Assembly (NCBI GenBank): GCA_949987565.1
Contig: OX465102.1
Span: forward strand, 7,862,512 to 7,926,511
DNA from: Luidia sarsii
Taxonomy: Eukaryota; Echinodermata; Asteroidea; Paxillosida; Luidiidae
Length of the DNA stretch: 64,000 bases
Direction of reading: 5' to 3'
Part shown: one piece after another, positions 10,316-21,290 of the stretch
Position numbering within the stretch: position 1 is the first letter of the stretch
Layout of the letters: each line of letters opens with the position of its first letter
Notes under the pieces: generated by a model
What the model was told of the DNA's origin: nothing
Databases searched by the model: none
Seen by the model: the letters and a program-made list of their open reading frames with translations, nothing else
Position numbers and translations under genes: made by a program

Positions 10316-11232
10316 GTATTTCCGCCATGCATAGCTTTAAGTCTTGCTTGTAACAGTTTTGATTCCAAAAACCGAACTAAACTTTTCGCATTTTCATATT
10401 CTAGGGCAATTCTACCCAGAAGAATTCTTTTGTTTTTCCATGATGTTTTTACATATTCGGTTTTTGAGTAGCACATTTTGTGCAGGTGCTGTAACTGGTT
10501 AAATGTGCTACAGGTGCACTGTTCATGCAAACTATAGATAATTGCCACATTTTCTTTTTTCCTAAGGTTGCTGTAATAAATGACAATGAAAAGACGTGAT
10601 TTCATGCTTTGTATGATGAGGATGGCCAATAAGGAATACATTTTTGGTAACACCGTCTGGATAAATCTCTTTGGATTGTGTACATGAATGATTCTGATAG
10701 GAATCCTGGCTTAGTTTTGAGCAGTATGCTCTGTCACAGTCTCCTGAAGACAGATAGAGAATACTGATTTAAATGGTAACTGCAGTTCCTATTAAAGCCA
10801 CACTTATTCACAACCCTATTCATTATTTAATGAAACAATTGTGGATATAAGTTTAAAGACAAATTTACTATATAGACCCTTTCCAGTGGATAACCATTTC
10901 CCCAGGAGCAGGAAACTTGGTATCAAGTCTCGGTTGAGCAACATATTTTCTCTTGTGTCAAGTCAAAACTTATGACTGCAGCTTTGTGACAAAAACTTTC
11001 CTGCTCTCCTGGTAGTTGAGAGGGTCTCATCTTTAGCTTTTTTTTCAAGCAGGAATAATCATTGGATACTACTAATGTCCTATCCATAAAAATCTTGTCA
11101 TGAATCCAAAATGTTGAAGAACTCATTGCACATGATTTTAAGGTTACATGCACACTCTGTTAAAGTGCACTCACTTAAGCTACATGTACCTTGGGAGAAA
11201 CTTCAGAGTTGAGGAGGTTTATTATGGAGGCA
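10316..11232. other. AT-rich spacer with a degraded Penelope terminus
   Basis: No gene recognised. The only identifiable content is the diverged terminus copy at 10645-10815. Just before the satellite (11190-11232) is a diverged echo of part of the 571-bp unit. Confidence 0.4.
10645..10815. mobile_element. Diverged Penelope-like terminus
   Basis: Parallels 7890-8070 in order: GGTAACACC, ATCTCTTT, a degenerate hairpin GATTCTGATAGGAATC, GAGCAGTATGCTCTG, then TCTCCTGAAGACAG. The similarity is clear but diverged, suggesting an older insertion of the same family without coding region. Confidence 0.5.
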
Positions 11233-13164
11233 ATACTGCAGGTTAATCTCATGTCTGGTCTGGATTCCTCATGATAAAACCTGAACCATGTCCTTTTGTA
11301 TAATTTGTCTGATTTTATTCCAGTACAGTTTGTGGAAATACCATAGGGAGACATTTTAGAGTTTGAGAGGTACATTATGGAGACACTTGAGCATATACTC
11401 TCATGTCATTGTTCAGTCATATTCTTGGCAAAAGTTTGTAAATATGTCTGTGGGAATGGAACCTTTTGTTTTGAACTTCTAAAAAAATTGGCACCGTTGA
11501 CTCCTGAACCTTCACTAATTCTATATAGCCTTCTGGAAAGCAGATGTAAAAAGATTGTTCTTGAATAGTTTGAGCTTTGTTCTGTGTTACAGGAGCAGTG
11601 TTTTTATAAACATTTACTTTACAACCATGTGGTTGCTTTATAGACATGGGTGCCTTGGTCAGCAATGCTTTAAAGGTCAGTCACTTAGTTAGAGGAATTT
11701 TTGCCTAACCTCATCTATCTATATTTATTCATCTCACTGACCAGCATGATTGTGTGCAAATGTTTAAAAAATACAGTTTTAACTCCTGTAAGAATGTTTT
11801 TACCATACTGCAGGTTAATCTCATGTCTGGTCTGGATTCCTCATGATAAAACCTGAACCATGTCCTTTTGTATAATTTGTCTGATTTTATTCCAGTTCAG
11901 TTTGTGGAAATACCTTAGGGAGATATTTTAGAGTTTGAGAGGTACATTATGGAGACACTTGAGCATATACTCTCATGTCATTGTTCAGTCATATTCTTGG
12001 CAAAAGTTTGTAAATATGTCTGTGGGAATGGAACCTTTTGTTTTGAACTTCTAAAAAAATTTGCACCGTTGACTCCTAAACCTTCACTAATTCTATATAG
12101 CCTTCTGGAAAGCAGATGTAAAAAGATTGTTCTTGAATAGTTTGAGCTTTGTTCTGTGTTACAGGAGCAGTGTTTTTATAAACATTTACTTTACAACCAT
12201 GTGGTTGCTTTATAGACATGGGTGCCTTGGTCAGCAATGCTTTAAAGGTCAGTCACTTTGTTAGAGGAATTTTTGCCTAACCTCATCTATCTATATTTAT
12301 TCATCTCACTGACCAGCATGATTGTGTGCAAATGTTTAAAAAATAGTTTTAACTCCTGTAAGAATGTTTTTACCATACTGCAGGTTAATCTCATGTCTGG
12401 TCTGGATTCCTCATGATAAAACCTGAACCATGTCCTTTTGTATAATTTGTCTGATTTTATTCCAGTACAGTTTGTGGAAATACCTTAGGGAGACATTTTA
12501 GAGTTTGAGAGGTACATTATGGAGACACTTGAGCATATACTCTCATGTCATTGTTCAGTCATATTCTTGGCAAAAGTTTGTAAATATGTCTGTGGGAATG
12601 GAACCTTTTGTTTTGAACTTCTAAAAAAATTGGCACCGTTGACTCCTGAACCTTCACTAATTCTATATAGCCTTCTGGAAAGCAGATGTAAAAAGATTGT
12701 TCTTGAATAGTTTGAGCTTTGTTCTGTGTTACAGGAGCAGTGTTTTTATAAACATTTACTTTACAACCATGTGGTTGCTTTATAGACATGGGTGCCTTGG
12801 TCAGCAATGCTTTAAAGGTCAGTCACTTTGTTAGAGGAATGTTTGCCTAACCTCATCTATCTATATTTATTCATCTCACTGACCAGCACGATTGTGTGCA
12901 AATGATTAAAAAATAGTTTTAACTCCTGTAAAAATGTTTTTACCATACTGCAGGTTAATCTCATGTCTGGTCTGGATTCCTCATGATAAAACCTGAACCA
13001 TGTCCTTTTGTATAATTTGTCTGATTTTATTCCAGTACAGTTTGTGGAAATACCATAGGGAGACATTTTAGAGTTTGAGAGGTACATTATGGAGACACTT
13101 GAGCATATACTCTCATGTCATTGTTCGGTCATATTCTTAACTCCTGTAAAAATGTTTTTACCAT
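11233..13164. repeat. 571-bp tandem repeat (3 full units plus one internally deleted)
   Basis: Units start ATACTGCAGGTTAATC at 11233, 11805, 12375 and 12945 (spacing 572, 570, 570). They are nearly identical apart from a few substitutions and 2-bp indels. The fourth unit jumps from ATATTCTT to the unit's tail AACTCCTGTAAAAATG at about 13138, an internal deletion of roughly 350 bp. Short open frames on both strands recur per unit but look incidental. Confidence 0.92.
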
Positions 13165-13661
13165 TTTACACATACATTCATGATTACTTTATTCTATTCA
13201 AATTTCCTTCCTCCATGGTCAGAGGTACCCAGTTTTGAGAAGTGCCTACTGTGCGACCAAGTAAATGTATTTACAGTGCAGTGTAGAAGTGGGAGTCTCA
13301 AGCATTGCTTTAGAAAGTTATACTTACAATAAGCCTGTCGACTCAATACTGATGCATACATGTAAACAGCAAAAAACCCCTCGTGTGTAATTGTGTTTCA
13401 GACTCTTGCAGGGTGTCGATTGTACCTTATGGAGACATTTTAAGAGTTTTGCATTGATGTACTGCATGAAATAAAGCTGCACCCTGAATTTACCTGATAT
13501 TCTGTATCCTTGTTTATGTTGTAACCCTTCAATGGTGGATTTTTCAAGGACCCATTTGCAGCCCTATAAAGCCTGCTGTCCCATATGTGATTTGAGAAAA
13601 AAATTGCATAAATCATTATACATGCTCAATTGAACTTGCAATTTTGATGTGGGATTTCAAG
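13165..13661. other. Spacer, no gene seen
   Basis: AT-rich. CTTATGGAGACATTTTAAGAG at about 13424 echoes the satellite's GGAGACATTTTAGAG and may be an old relic of it. Confidence 0.35.
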
Positions 13662-13825
13662 CTATTCATGGTGAGAGAAGTAAAGTAGGAAGGATTTCGG
13701 TTGCACCATGCCAAGATAAAATCTCTTTTGTGAGCCTGAATGGTTCTGAAAAGAACCGGTTGGAACTACATGTCTATTGATGCTGCCGCATAGTGCTACC
13801 GCAAACCTTCCAACCTTTGTTTTGA
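13662..13825. mobile_element. Second palindromic element related to Penelope-like termini
   Basis: Begins TTTCAAGCTATTCATGGTG like the copy at 3839. It carries TTGCACCATG, ATCTCTTTTGTGAGCCTG and a perfect hairpin GGTTCT-GAAA-AGAACC, and ends with CTACCGCAAACCTTCCAACC, the inverted form of the GGAAGG..CGGTAAC terminus. It is non-coding. Confidence 0.6.
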
Positions 13826-14190
13826 TGTGTTCAGGCTATGAACATAATATTATGCCGTGTAAAAAAGTATGTAAAGGTTGTGGTTGACCAGTCTAGTTAA
13901 AATGTGTGATGCACAAAAAAAGTAGGTCTGATATTTCCATTAAAAAATGTGTGCCAAAATGGGTGCAAAGAGTGTTTAAAAATGCACTGCATCGCTATAA
14001 AAAAAATCGGGAATCTGCCCCTGCTTTTGTCAGGGATGAAAACTGTAGGCCTATTTGATTCAGTCATTTCAAAAATGTTTTTCAATCATTTCATGTTGAG
14101 TGGCCGTCAAACGTATTACCAAAATGGAAATAAATAACACCAAGTAGAGTAATCAAGCAATGTTCCAAATAAATTTGCTAATAAGCATGC
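13826..14190. other. Spacer, no gene seen
   Basis: AT-rich, with short A and T runs and no recognised element. Confidence 0.3.
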
Positions 14191-14490
14191 AGTAAGGAGA
14201 CATGTCTCCCAAAGGTACCTGAAATACATAATGGGGGAATGGGGGAGACTGTCTCCCAAAGGTACCATGTGCAGTAATGAAAACGTTAAGGAGACAGTGG
14301 ATTCAGTTATATCTTAATTACCAATTGTGGCACCTTTAATTGTTGTGATCCACAAATCATGGTCTGCTGTGGGGCATTTAGCAATATTGCAATTAAAATT
14401 TCTATAATTAATTTTGATGGTAGGACTTGGTGTGAGGAATGTCTCCTAAAGGTATCCCATATTACGTTGTCTCCGAAAGGTCCCATGCAT
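14191..14490 (+). repeat. Dispersed GTCTCC-AAAGGTACC motif, four copies
   Basis: The words GTCTCCCAAAGGTACC (about 14204 and 14251), GTCTCCTAAAGGTATCCC (about 14440) and GTCTCCGAAAGGTCCC (about 14469) occur in the same orientation at irregular spacing (roughly 47, 190 and 29 bp). The intervening DNA is not repeated. Function unknown. Confidence 0.5.
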
Positions 14491-15089
14491 ATATATATAA
14501 TTTTTTTTAAAATTATTATTATTAAAAGACAAAATAACATATGGCCCAATAGGCTTTTATAAAAAATGAAAAAAATAAAAGGGCAGGTAGAGAAAGTACC
14601 AAGAAGGAGGAAATGTGTGTCTGGAATGACATTGGGAAAGGTCATAACTGAAGAAGCAGTGAGAAAGAGGATTGTGGAGTTTTTGTTTAAACGTCACTGA
14701 AGAAGATATCAATCAGACCAATAAGTTTTAAGCATAAATTATTATTAATTTGAGGAAACTGTTAGAAGCAATGTCGAAAAAAAAACCACAAAGATGAACA
14801 CAAAAAAACATACAGGGAATAATTTTACAGTGCCACACAGCATTTTGAGTTATTTTAATAGTTTATTGTGTTTGGCTGCACTGGGACACCTTATTAAACA
14901 CCACAGACGAAAACAGGTGACGATGCTTACTGCGCGGATGTGACAGACTTGATCAACCTTCTCTGATTATTCTAATAGTCTGTTGTGTGGACAGAGTGAC
15001 TGAGACCTGTTTTAGTGTGATACTTTTGTCCACATTGTTCAGTTTGAAGAAAAGTCCTAATATCGTCGAAAACCGGTTATTGGAGGATA
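14491..15089. other. AT-rich spacer
   Basis: Contains A/T homopolymer runs and an ATATATATA stretch at about 14490. No gene seen. Confidence 0.3.
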
Positions 15090-15176
15090 CTAGTACTACT
15101 ATACTAAGTACTACTAGTACTACTACTACTACTAGTACTACTGTAGTAGTATTACTACTACTTAGTACTAGTACAT
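15088..15176. repeat. (TAC/AGT)n microsatellite
   Basis: Alternating runs of TACTACTAC, AGTACTAGTAC and TAGTAGTATTAC, partly self-complementary so the stretch can fold. Confidence 0.85.
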
Positions 15177-16553
15177 GACTAAAAAAAAAAAGTAAAATAT
15201 TATTAACTCAAATATTATTACCGGCCTATTAACTTTGTTACTGAGTACTGGTGATACTGTTATTCCCAGACGACACACAAAGTACGCTTTGAAACACAGG
15301 TTTGACTTTTTGGCATAGAATTTCAAGCCGCTACTTTATTTCGTAATTTTCTTTTCTTAATTTTCTGTTCAGCTTCAAGTAAATTTCTTTCAACAGGGCA
15401 TGCTTGCCCAAATTCCTTGCCACGCTTGGCAACTCTGGCACGCTTGCCAACCCTTATCGGGCACTAGCCCCTCCGGCAAGAGAGGGTGCTAGGCAAAAGT
15501 GTTAAAAGTGTTAACAAGCACGCCGTTTGTCCACCGTTCGCAAATACGGTTGGATAAGCCCCACCGGCACAAGAGGGTGCTTGGCGTTTTTTTTAAAAGT
15601 TAAACTGTTGAGTTAAATTGTAACTTCCAAGTTTTAATACCGAATAATCTAGTTCAGTTGCTGTTGAAAAGAGGCACTGCCCGTCGTTCCAAGCAAAAAC
15701 CTGCCACTCTGTTTTAAATATCGACTGACCTATGTATAAAGGGAGGTGGCGAAGGGGAGGTGGTGGGCATATTTTTTCGTGGTTGCAGCTCGAAACTCTA
15801 AGCCGAAGTGAGCCGACCAAAATCTTCTCCCTGATGGGCCCACCCTGATCGAGTGCACCCATCTGTCCTGTTACACATCAATCGTCACCCTCACTAGTCG
15901 CCTGGTCACTTACACTAATGGTTTTTTTGTCTACTTCCGTACCAATGTAACCTTCGGAAGTCGCCTGGTCACTTTCGCAAATAGGTGTAGTCTACTTCCA
16001 TAACAAGGTGACCCTCAGTTGATGACCAGAGAACTGTGATATAGATCGTGTGGCTGTAGGGAATAACGAATTTTATCTTGTATTGATAAAATGAAACATT
16101 AAGTAAGTGATATTATTATTAACAAAGTAGTAATAATACTAGCAATACTATTGTGCTTGTTAGGTGTATTAAATACCACTTAATACTTAAAAAATAGTAA
16201 TAATTATATTAGTTTGAGTGTGATACAGTGTTAATGAAAGTGACAGTAGTATTACTATTATTTAGTACTAATACTTAAGTAGTGCTAGTGATATTAAAGT
16301 AATAGTGAAATTTAATATTAGTAAGGGTAACTTGGAGCCTTACTATCACCTTTGTTAATTGTGAGGGGGTTGTACATATTACATGTTAACCAAATGGATA
16401 TGAAAATGTGTGTAAATAGAATGAAGAAATTAAAATACAAATGTTTGATATTCACATGATTGGTCATGCAGTAATAGAAATACAGGGATGGGTATACTTG
16501 GCGCGTATTCTTTAATGTTGATGGGCTAACAATGGAGAAACATTGTATAACTT
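15177..16553. other. Non-coding spacer with a short degenerate tandem repeat
   Basis: No gene recognised. A roughly 70-bp imperfect repeat lies at about 15892-16010 (AGTCGCCTGGTCACTT occurs twice, each followed by GTCTACTTCC). A Gly/Leu-like GCACGCTTG/CTTGCC low-complexity patch lies at 15400-15460. 16100-16330 is rich in TAGTAATA words. The 5' end of the Helentron presumably lies in this interval but no terminus could be fixed. Confidence 0.4.
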
Positions 16554-18344
16554 TTGAAGATGGATTTTAATTGTAATTTGTTAAGGAATATTGTTGTTTA
16601 TTTGTATTTACAGGCATTGGTGAGATGTGCAAATACTGAATGGAAGAACGTTTGTCATCAATGTTTTTTTGAAGGTAGTTATATTTGTCTGTCATTGTCT
16701 GTATTGAAGTATCTGCATTCTGTTGACCATTTCCCTCCTGATTCATGTTCCATTTGTTGTATCATCAGTTTTATATCATCTTCATTTATCAATGTCATGT
16801 CCCCTTCACAAATAGTCCTGAGGTTGGCAACTCCTCGGGAAAGTCGTCTGTCCTTGATTGCAGGACAGTGCGCAAACCAGTTGATACACCTTGAAGTGTT
16901 TGTATCCAGAGAACGTACACGTACAGGTATATGTATGTGGTGTCGTTGGATGGGTACAAGGGTGAGCGAGCCTGTCAACTGGGGAATTTTGAGCAAAAGA
17001 TGCACACAAGATGAAATGCCAGAAATGGTACAGAATGATTGGATGTTGGAAAAGAGCAAACAGTGTAGAATGCCGCAAATGGCCCGAAACCCTGGAATGC
17101 CGAAAGTGGTGAAACAATCTGGAATGCCGCAAATGGCCGAAAACTGTGGAAAGCCGAAAGTGGCGAAACAATTTGGAATGCCGCAAATGGTGCAAAATTC
17201 TGGAATGCTGAAAGTGGTGGAACAATATGGAATGCCGAAAATGGCAATAAAACCTGGACTGCCAATAGTGGTGGAACAATATGGAATGCCGAAAATGGCG
17301 AAAAACCCTGGAATGCCAAAAGTGGTTAAACAACGTGAAATGCCGAAAATGGCAAAAGAACATTGTATGCTGAAAGTGGCAAAACAATCTGGAATGCCGA
17401 AAATGGTCCAAAACCGTGGATTTCCTAAAGTGATGAAACAATCTGTATCGCCGAAAATGGCAATGAAACCTGGAATGCCGAAAGTGGCAAAACAATGTGG
17501 TAAATTGGAATTGAAATATCTGGAATGCCGGGAATGGTTAAAAAAAGCAACAAAAAGTGGAATGCCCAAAGTGGTGAAACAATATGGATTTGTGAAAGTG
17601 GCAGAAAAGTTTGGAAAGTTGAAATTGGCAGAACAGTGTATGTTGTCTGAAATGGTGGAATCATGTAGAATGTTAAAAGTAATGGAACTGTGGATATTGC
17701 CAAAAATATGGAAAGAATGTGGAAAAAAGGAAACAGTCAGCAGTAATGTAATGATGAATATGGGGATAAGACATAATATTATGAAGCAATTGGCTCAAGT
17801 GTGTGAAATGGTTAACATGGACCAACGATGCCAAACTTCAAATACATGTATGCTGAAACAGTCTGAAATTGAAAATATGAAAAAGCAGTATCACATATTT
17901 GAAGTAAGACAAGAGTATGGAGCTTTGATGCATGTAACAAGTGGTGGTAAGGTTTTGACAAAAGTAAACAAACAGATGTTTGAACAAACTGGAGGTTATT
18001 TTTTAAGGAGTAATGAAAATGCTAATACTGTGAAAAAAATTGACAAGGGTAAAGACAATACACAAAATAGTAAAGAACAAATGCACCACATGAGTGATGA
18101 TATTGGGACTAGCAATACAAATATGAGTTTTAAGAAAGCTGCAAATAGTTGCGTCAGTTTAGAAGTTGATGATAAACCTCGATACAAATTAAGAAGCAGG
18201 AAAAAAGAAGTGATGTCTGTAATTAAAGAAAAGGTTGGTTTGAAAAGAAAGGTGTTGGCTCAAAGTTCTGATTGTTCTAAAAATGGATTGTTCAAAAGCA
18301 AAGATTTTTATCACATGGAAGTCACTCAAATGATATTCCTATAA
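16554..18344 (+). CDS. Repetitive basic protein, probably Helentron N-terminal region
   Basis: A 596-codon open frame ending TAA at 18344. The centre is a 9-residue repeat (GMPKVVKQS / GMPQMAENC type), rich in Met, Lys, Val and Gln. The C-terminal part is Lys/Ser-rich and non-repetitive (KPRYKLRSRKKEV). It lies immediately upstream of and in line with the OTU domain, so it could be the leader of the Helentron protein or an unrelated repeat-expanded frame. No homologous domain is recognised. The opposite strand is also open over much of it, which lowers confidence that the frame was selected. Confidence 0.35.
   Translation: MKMDFNCNLLRNIVVYLYLQALVRCANTEWKNVCHQCFFEGSYICLSLSVLKYLHSVDHFPPDSCSICCIISFISSSFINVMSPSQIVLRLATPRESRLSLIAGQCANQLIHLEVFVSRERTRTGICMWCRWMGTRVSEPVNWGILSKRCTQDEMPEMVQNDWMLEKSKQCRMPQMARNPGMPKVVKQSGMPQMAENCGKPKVAKQFGMPQMVQNSGMLKVVEQYGMPKMAIKPGLPIVVEQYGMPKMAKNPGMPKVVKQREMPKMAKEHCMLKVAKQSGMPKMVQNRGFPKVMKQSVSPKMAMKPGMPKVAKQCGKLELKYLECREWLKKATKSGMPKVVKQYGFVKVAEKFGKLKLAEQCMLSEMVESCRMLKVMELWILPKIWKECGKKETVSSNVMMNMGIRHNIMKQLAQVCEMVNMDQRCQTSNTCMLKQSEIENMKKQYHIFEVRQEYGALMHVTSGGKVLTKVNKQMFEQTGGYFLRSNENANTVKKIDKGKDNTQNSKEQMHHMSDDIGTSNTNMSFKKAANSCVSLEVDDKPRYKLRSRKKEVMSVIKEKVGLKRKVLAQSSDCSKNGLFKSKDFYHMEVTQMIFL
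16990..17720 (+). repeat. 27-bp coding-frame minisatellite
   Basis: About 26 degenerate units of the type GAATGCCGAAAGTGGTGAAA plus CAATCTG. The period of 27 is a multiple of three and the plus frame stays open throughout. Units alternate between AAAGTGG and AAAATGG forms, giving a weak two-unit pattern. Confidence 0.85.
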
Positions 18345-18384
18345 CAGAATTGGCAGAAATAACGTGCAAGACAATTGTGTGCAA

Positions 18385-18893
18385 TGAATTAAAGACTCAA
18401 AATGCTTCTTTAGAGCCATTTCTTGTGGTATATCAGGAACTGAAGCAATCATATGCAAATTAGAACTCTAACTGTCAATCACTTGTTGGAAAATGAAGAA
18501 AGTTTTAATCCTTTCTTAAGAGAAGGTTACATTACAGTGAGAGACTATGTAATGAGACAAAAGATGTTTGATAGTGGAACATGGGCTACTGAGGTAGAGA
18601 TCATGGCAGTGGCTGACATGCTTGGTGTTGATGTTTACACATACAGTGATATCACTAAGTGGTACGTGTTTTCTCGTTCATTCAGCAATAGTAATAGATT
18701 GTCAAATTGTGGAATTCATCTGTACCATAGAAATGAAGTTCATTATGATTTGATTTTGAATGTTCATGCACTTCCCACAACTGAAACTAATGATGTATCT
18801 GCAAGCTCTTGTAATAGTGAGTTCTTGATTGAAGATTCTATAGACAAATTTAATGCGAGTCAATGTGATGGTAAGAAAGAAGGGAAAGAATAA
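18385..18893 (+). pseudogene. OTU-type cysteine protease domain of the Helentron, frameshifted
   Basis: Deubiquitinase-like domain typical of Helentrons. The catalytic-Cys segment reads CFFRAISCGISGTE (Cys codon 18403-18405) in one frame. The continuation, starting QIRTLTVNHLL at 18456, is in another frame, so there is a single-base shift at about 18440-18450. The second part retains WATEVEIMAVADMLGV and the His box YHRNEVHYDLIL. The Gly-Asp-Gly-Asn residues that normally precede the Cys are not visible. A stop at 18893 and another frame change separate it from the repeat region. Probably non-functional. Confidence 0.7.
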
Positions 18894-18973
18894 ATGCAAA
18901 CGTGTGAATTTGAGACTTAAAAATAAAATAAAAAGAGAAAAGTACCGTCAAATAAGAATGACCCAAAAATCAG

Positions 18974-21274
18974 ATGGAAAGAATACATACAGGGAAATTG
19001 AGAAATATGCAAAAAGATTTCAGAGAAAATAGACTTAATAATGAGAAAAACAGATATAAAGAAAACGGTGCTGAGATAAAGAAATTGTTGAATGTGAAAT
19101 ATCATGAAGATATTGCATTTAGAGAAAGACAGTTGAAAGTCACAAAACGCAAGTATCATGAGGATAGTGTATACAGAGAAAGAAAGGTTAACACCACACA
19201 AAGCAAGTATCATGAGGATAGTGTATACAGAAAAGGAAAAGTTAACACCACAAAAAGCAAGTATCATGAGGATAGTGTATACAGAGAAAAAAAGGTTAAC
19301 ACTACAAAAAGCAAGTATCATGAGGATAGTGTATAAAGAGAAAGAAAGGTTAACACCACAAAAAGCAAGTATCATCAGGATAGTGAATACAGAAAAAGAA
19401 AGGTTAACACCACAATAAGCAAGTATCGTGAGGATAGTGAATACAGAAAAAGAAAAGTTAACACCACAAAAAGCAAGTATCATGAGGATAGTGAATACAG
19501 GGAAAGAAAGGTTAACACCACAAAAAGCAAGTATCATGAGGATAGTGTATACAGAGAAAGAAAGGTTAACACCTCAAGAAGCAAGTATCATGAGGATAGT
19601 GTATACAGAGAAAGAAAGGTTAACACCGCAAAAAGCAAGTATTATGAGGATAGTGAATACAGAGAAAGAAAGGTTAACACCACACAAAGCAAGTATCGTG
19701 AAGATAGTGAATATAGAGAAAGAAAGGTTAACACCACAAAAAGCAAGTATCATGAGGATAGTGTATACAGAGGAAGAAAGGTTAACATCACAAAAAGCAA
19801 GTATCATGAGGATAGTGAATACAGAGAAAGAAAGGTTAACACCACAAAAAGCAAGTATCATCAGGATAGTGAATACAGAAAAAGAAAGGTTAACACCACA
19901 ATAAGCAAGTATCGTGAGGGTAGTGAATACAGAGAAAGAAAAGTTAACACCACAAAAAGCAAGTATCATGAGGATAGTGAATACAGGGAAAGAAAGGTTA
20001 ACACCACAAAAAGCAAGTATCATGAGGATAGTGTATACAGAGAAAGAAAGGTTAACACCTCAAAAAGCAAGTATCATGAGGATAGTGTATACAGAGAAAG
20101 AAAGGTTAACACCTCAAAAAGCAAGTATTATGAGGATAGTGAATACAGAGAAAGAAAGGTTAACACCACACAAAGCAAGTATCGTGAAGATAGTGAATAT
20201 AGAGAAAGAAAGGTTAACACCACAAAAAGCAAGTATCATGAGGATAGTGTATATAGAGAAAGAAAGGTTAACACCACAAAAAGCAAGTATCATCAGGATA
20301 GTGAATACAGAAAAAGAAAGGTTAACACCACAATAAGCAAGTATCGTGAGGATAGTGAATACAGAGAAAGAAAAGTTAACACCACAAAAAGCAAGTATCA
20401 TGAGGATAGTGAATACAGGGAAAGAAAGGTTAACACCACAAAAAGCAAGTATCATGAGGATAATGTATACAGAGAAAGAAAGGTTAACACCTCAAAAAGC
20501 AAGTATCATGAGGATAGTGTATACAGAGAAAGAAAGGTTAACACCTCAAAAAGCAAGTATTATGAGGATAGTGAATACAGAGAAAGAAAGGTTAACACCA
20601 CACAAAGCAAGTATCGTGAAGATAGTGAATACAGAGAAAGAAAGGTTAACACCACAAAAAGCAAGTATCATGAGGATAGTGTATACAGAGGAAGAAAGGT
20701 TAACATCACAAAAAGCAAGTATCATGAGGATAGTGAATACAGAGAAAGAAAGGTTAACACCACAAAAATCAAATATCATGAGGATAGTGAATACAGAGGA
20801 AGAAATGTTAACATCACAAAAAGCAAGTATCATGAGGATAGTGAATACAGAGAAAGAGAGGTTAACACCACAAAAAGCAAGTATCATGAGGATAGTGAAT
20901 ACAGAGAAAGAAAGGTTAACACCACAAAAAGCAAGTATCATGAGGATAGTGTTAAAAGAGAAAGAAAGGTTAACACCACAAAAAGGAAGTATCATGAGGA
21001 TAGTGACCACAGACAATATAAGATTAACAGTACAATAGCCAAGTATAAAAAAGATATTGCATATAGACTAAAAACAATTTATCATGCAAAGAATAGATAT
21101 CACAGCAATCAAGTATATAGAAAGGCAGTTATCAAGTCATTAAAGAGGAAGTATTGGAGTAATCAAGTATATAAAGTGAATTTGATTAAAGATCAAAAAA
21201 CCAAATATCGTCGTGATGCAGAATACCGGAAGAAAATGAAGCAGAGGAATCTAAAACGAAGGAAGAAAAAATAG
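18974..21274 (+). pseudogene. KYHEDS-repeat linker region of the Helentron protein
   Basis: One continuous frame except for a single nonsense codon at about 19334-19336 (TAC to TAA in one repeat unit), ending at TAG 21272-21274. It encodes about 36 copies of an 18-residue charged repeat (KYHEDSVYRERKVNTTKS), then a diverged basic tail (KYKKDIAYR, KYWSNQVYK, KYRRDAEYRKK). Charged K/Y/R/E repeats at this position, between OTU and DUF6570, are common in Helentron and Helitron-like proteins. The following Rep frame differs by one base; the A-run at about 21265-21271 is the likely slip site. Confidence 0.65.
19097..21094 (+). repeat. 54-bp coding minisatellite with higher-order periodicity
   Basis: The word AAGTATCATGAGGATAG recurs at exactly 54-bp steps from 19151 to 20987 (35 units), with diverged units at 19097 and 21041 in register. 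No unit shows an indel. Variant units (CATCAGG at 19367, 19853 and 20285; TATTATGAGG at 19637, 20123 and 20555) repeat at 486 then 432 bp, i.e. nine-unit and eight-unit blocks. Confidence 0.95.
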
Positions 21275-21290
21275 AAAGCATGCAAGGAAA

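Noticed and set aside
11377..12807. Conserved small proteins of 63-82 codons in each 571-bp unit
   Set aside because: They repeat only because the DNA repeats; no coding signature or homology.
16679..17569. Minus-strand 296-codon protein rich in Phe/Ile/Pro repeats
   Set aside because: It is the complement of the 27-bp repeat; periodic DNA without stops is open on both strands, and the product has no domain or start context.
18917..21016. Minus-strand and shifted-frame repetitive proteins over the 54-bp array
   Set aside because: Shadows of the KYHEDS repeat; the plus frame reading KYHEDS fits known Helentron linkers, the others do not.
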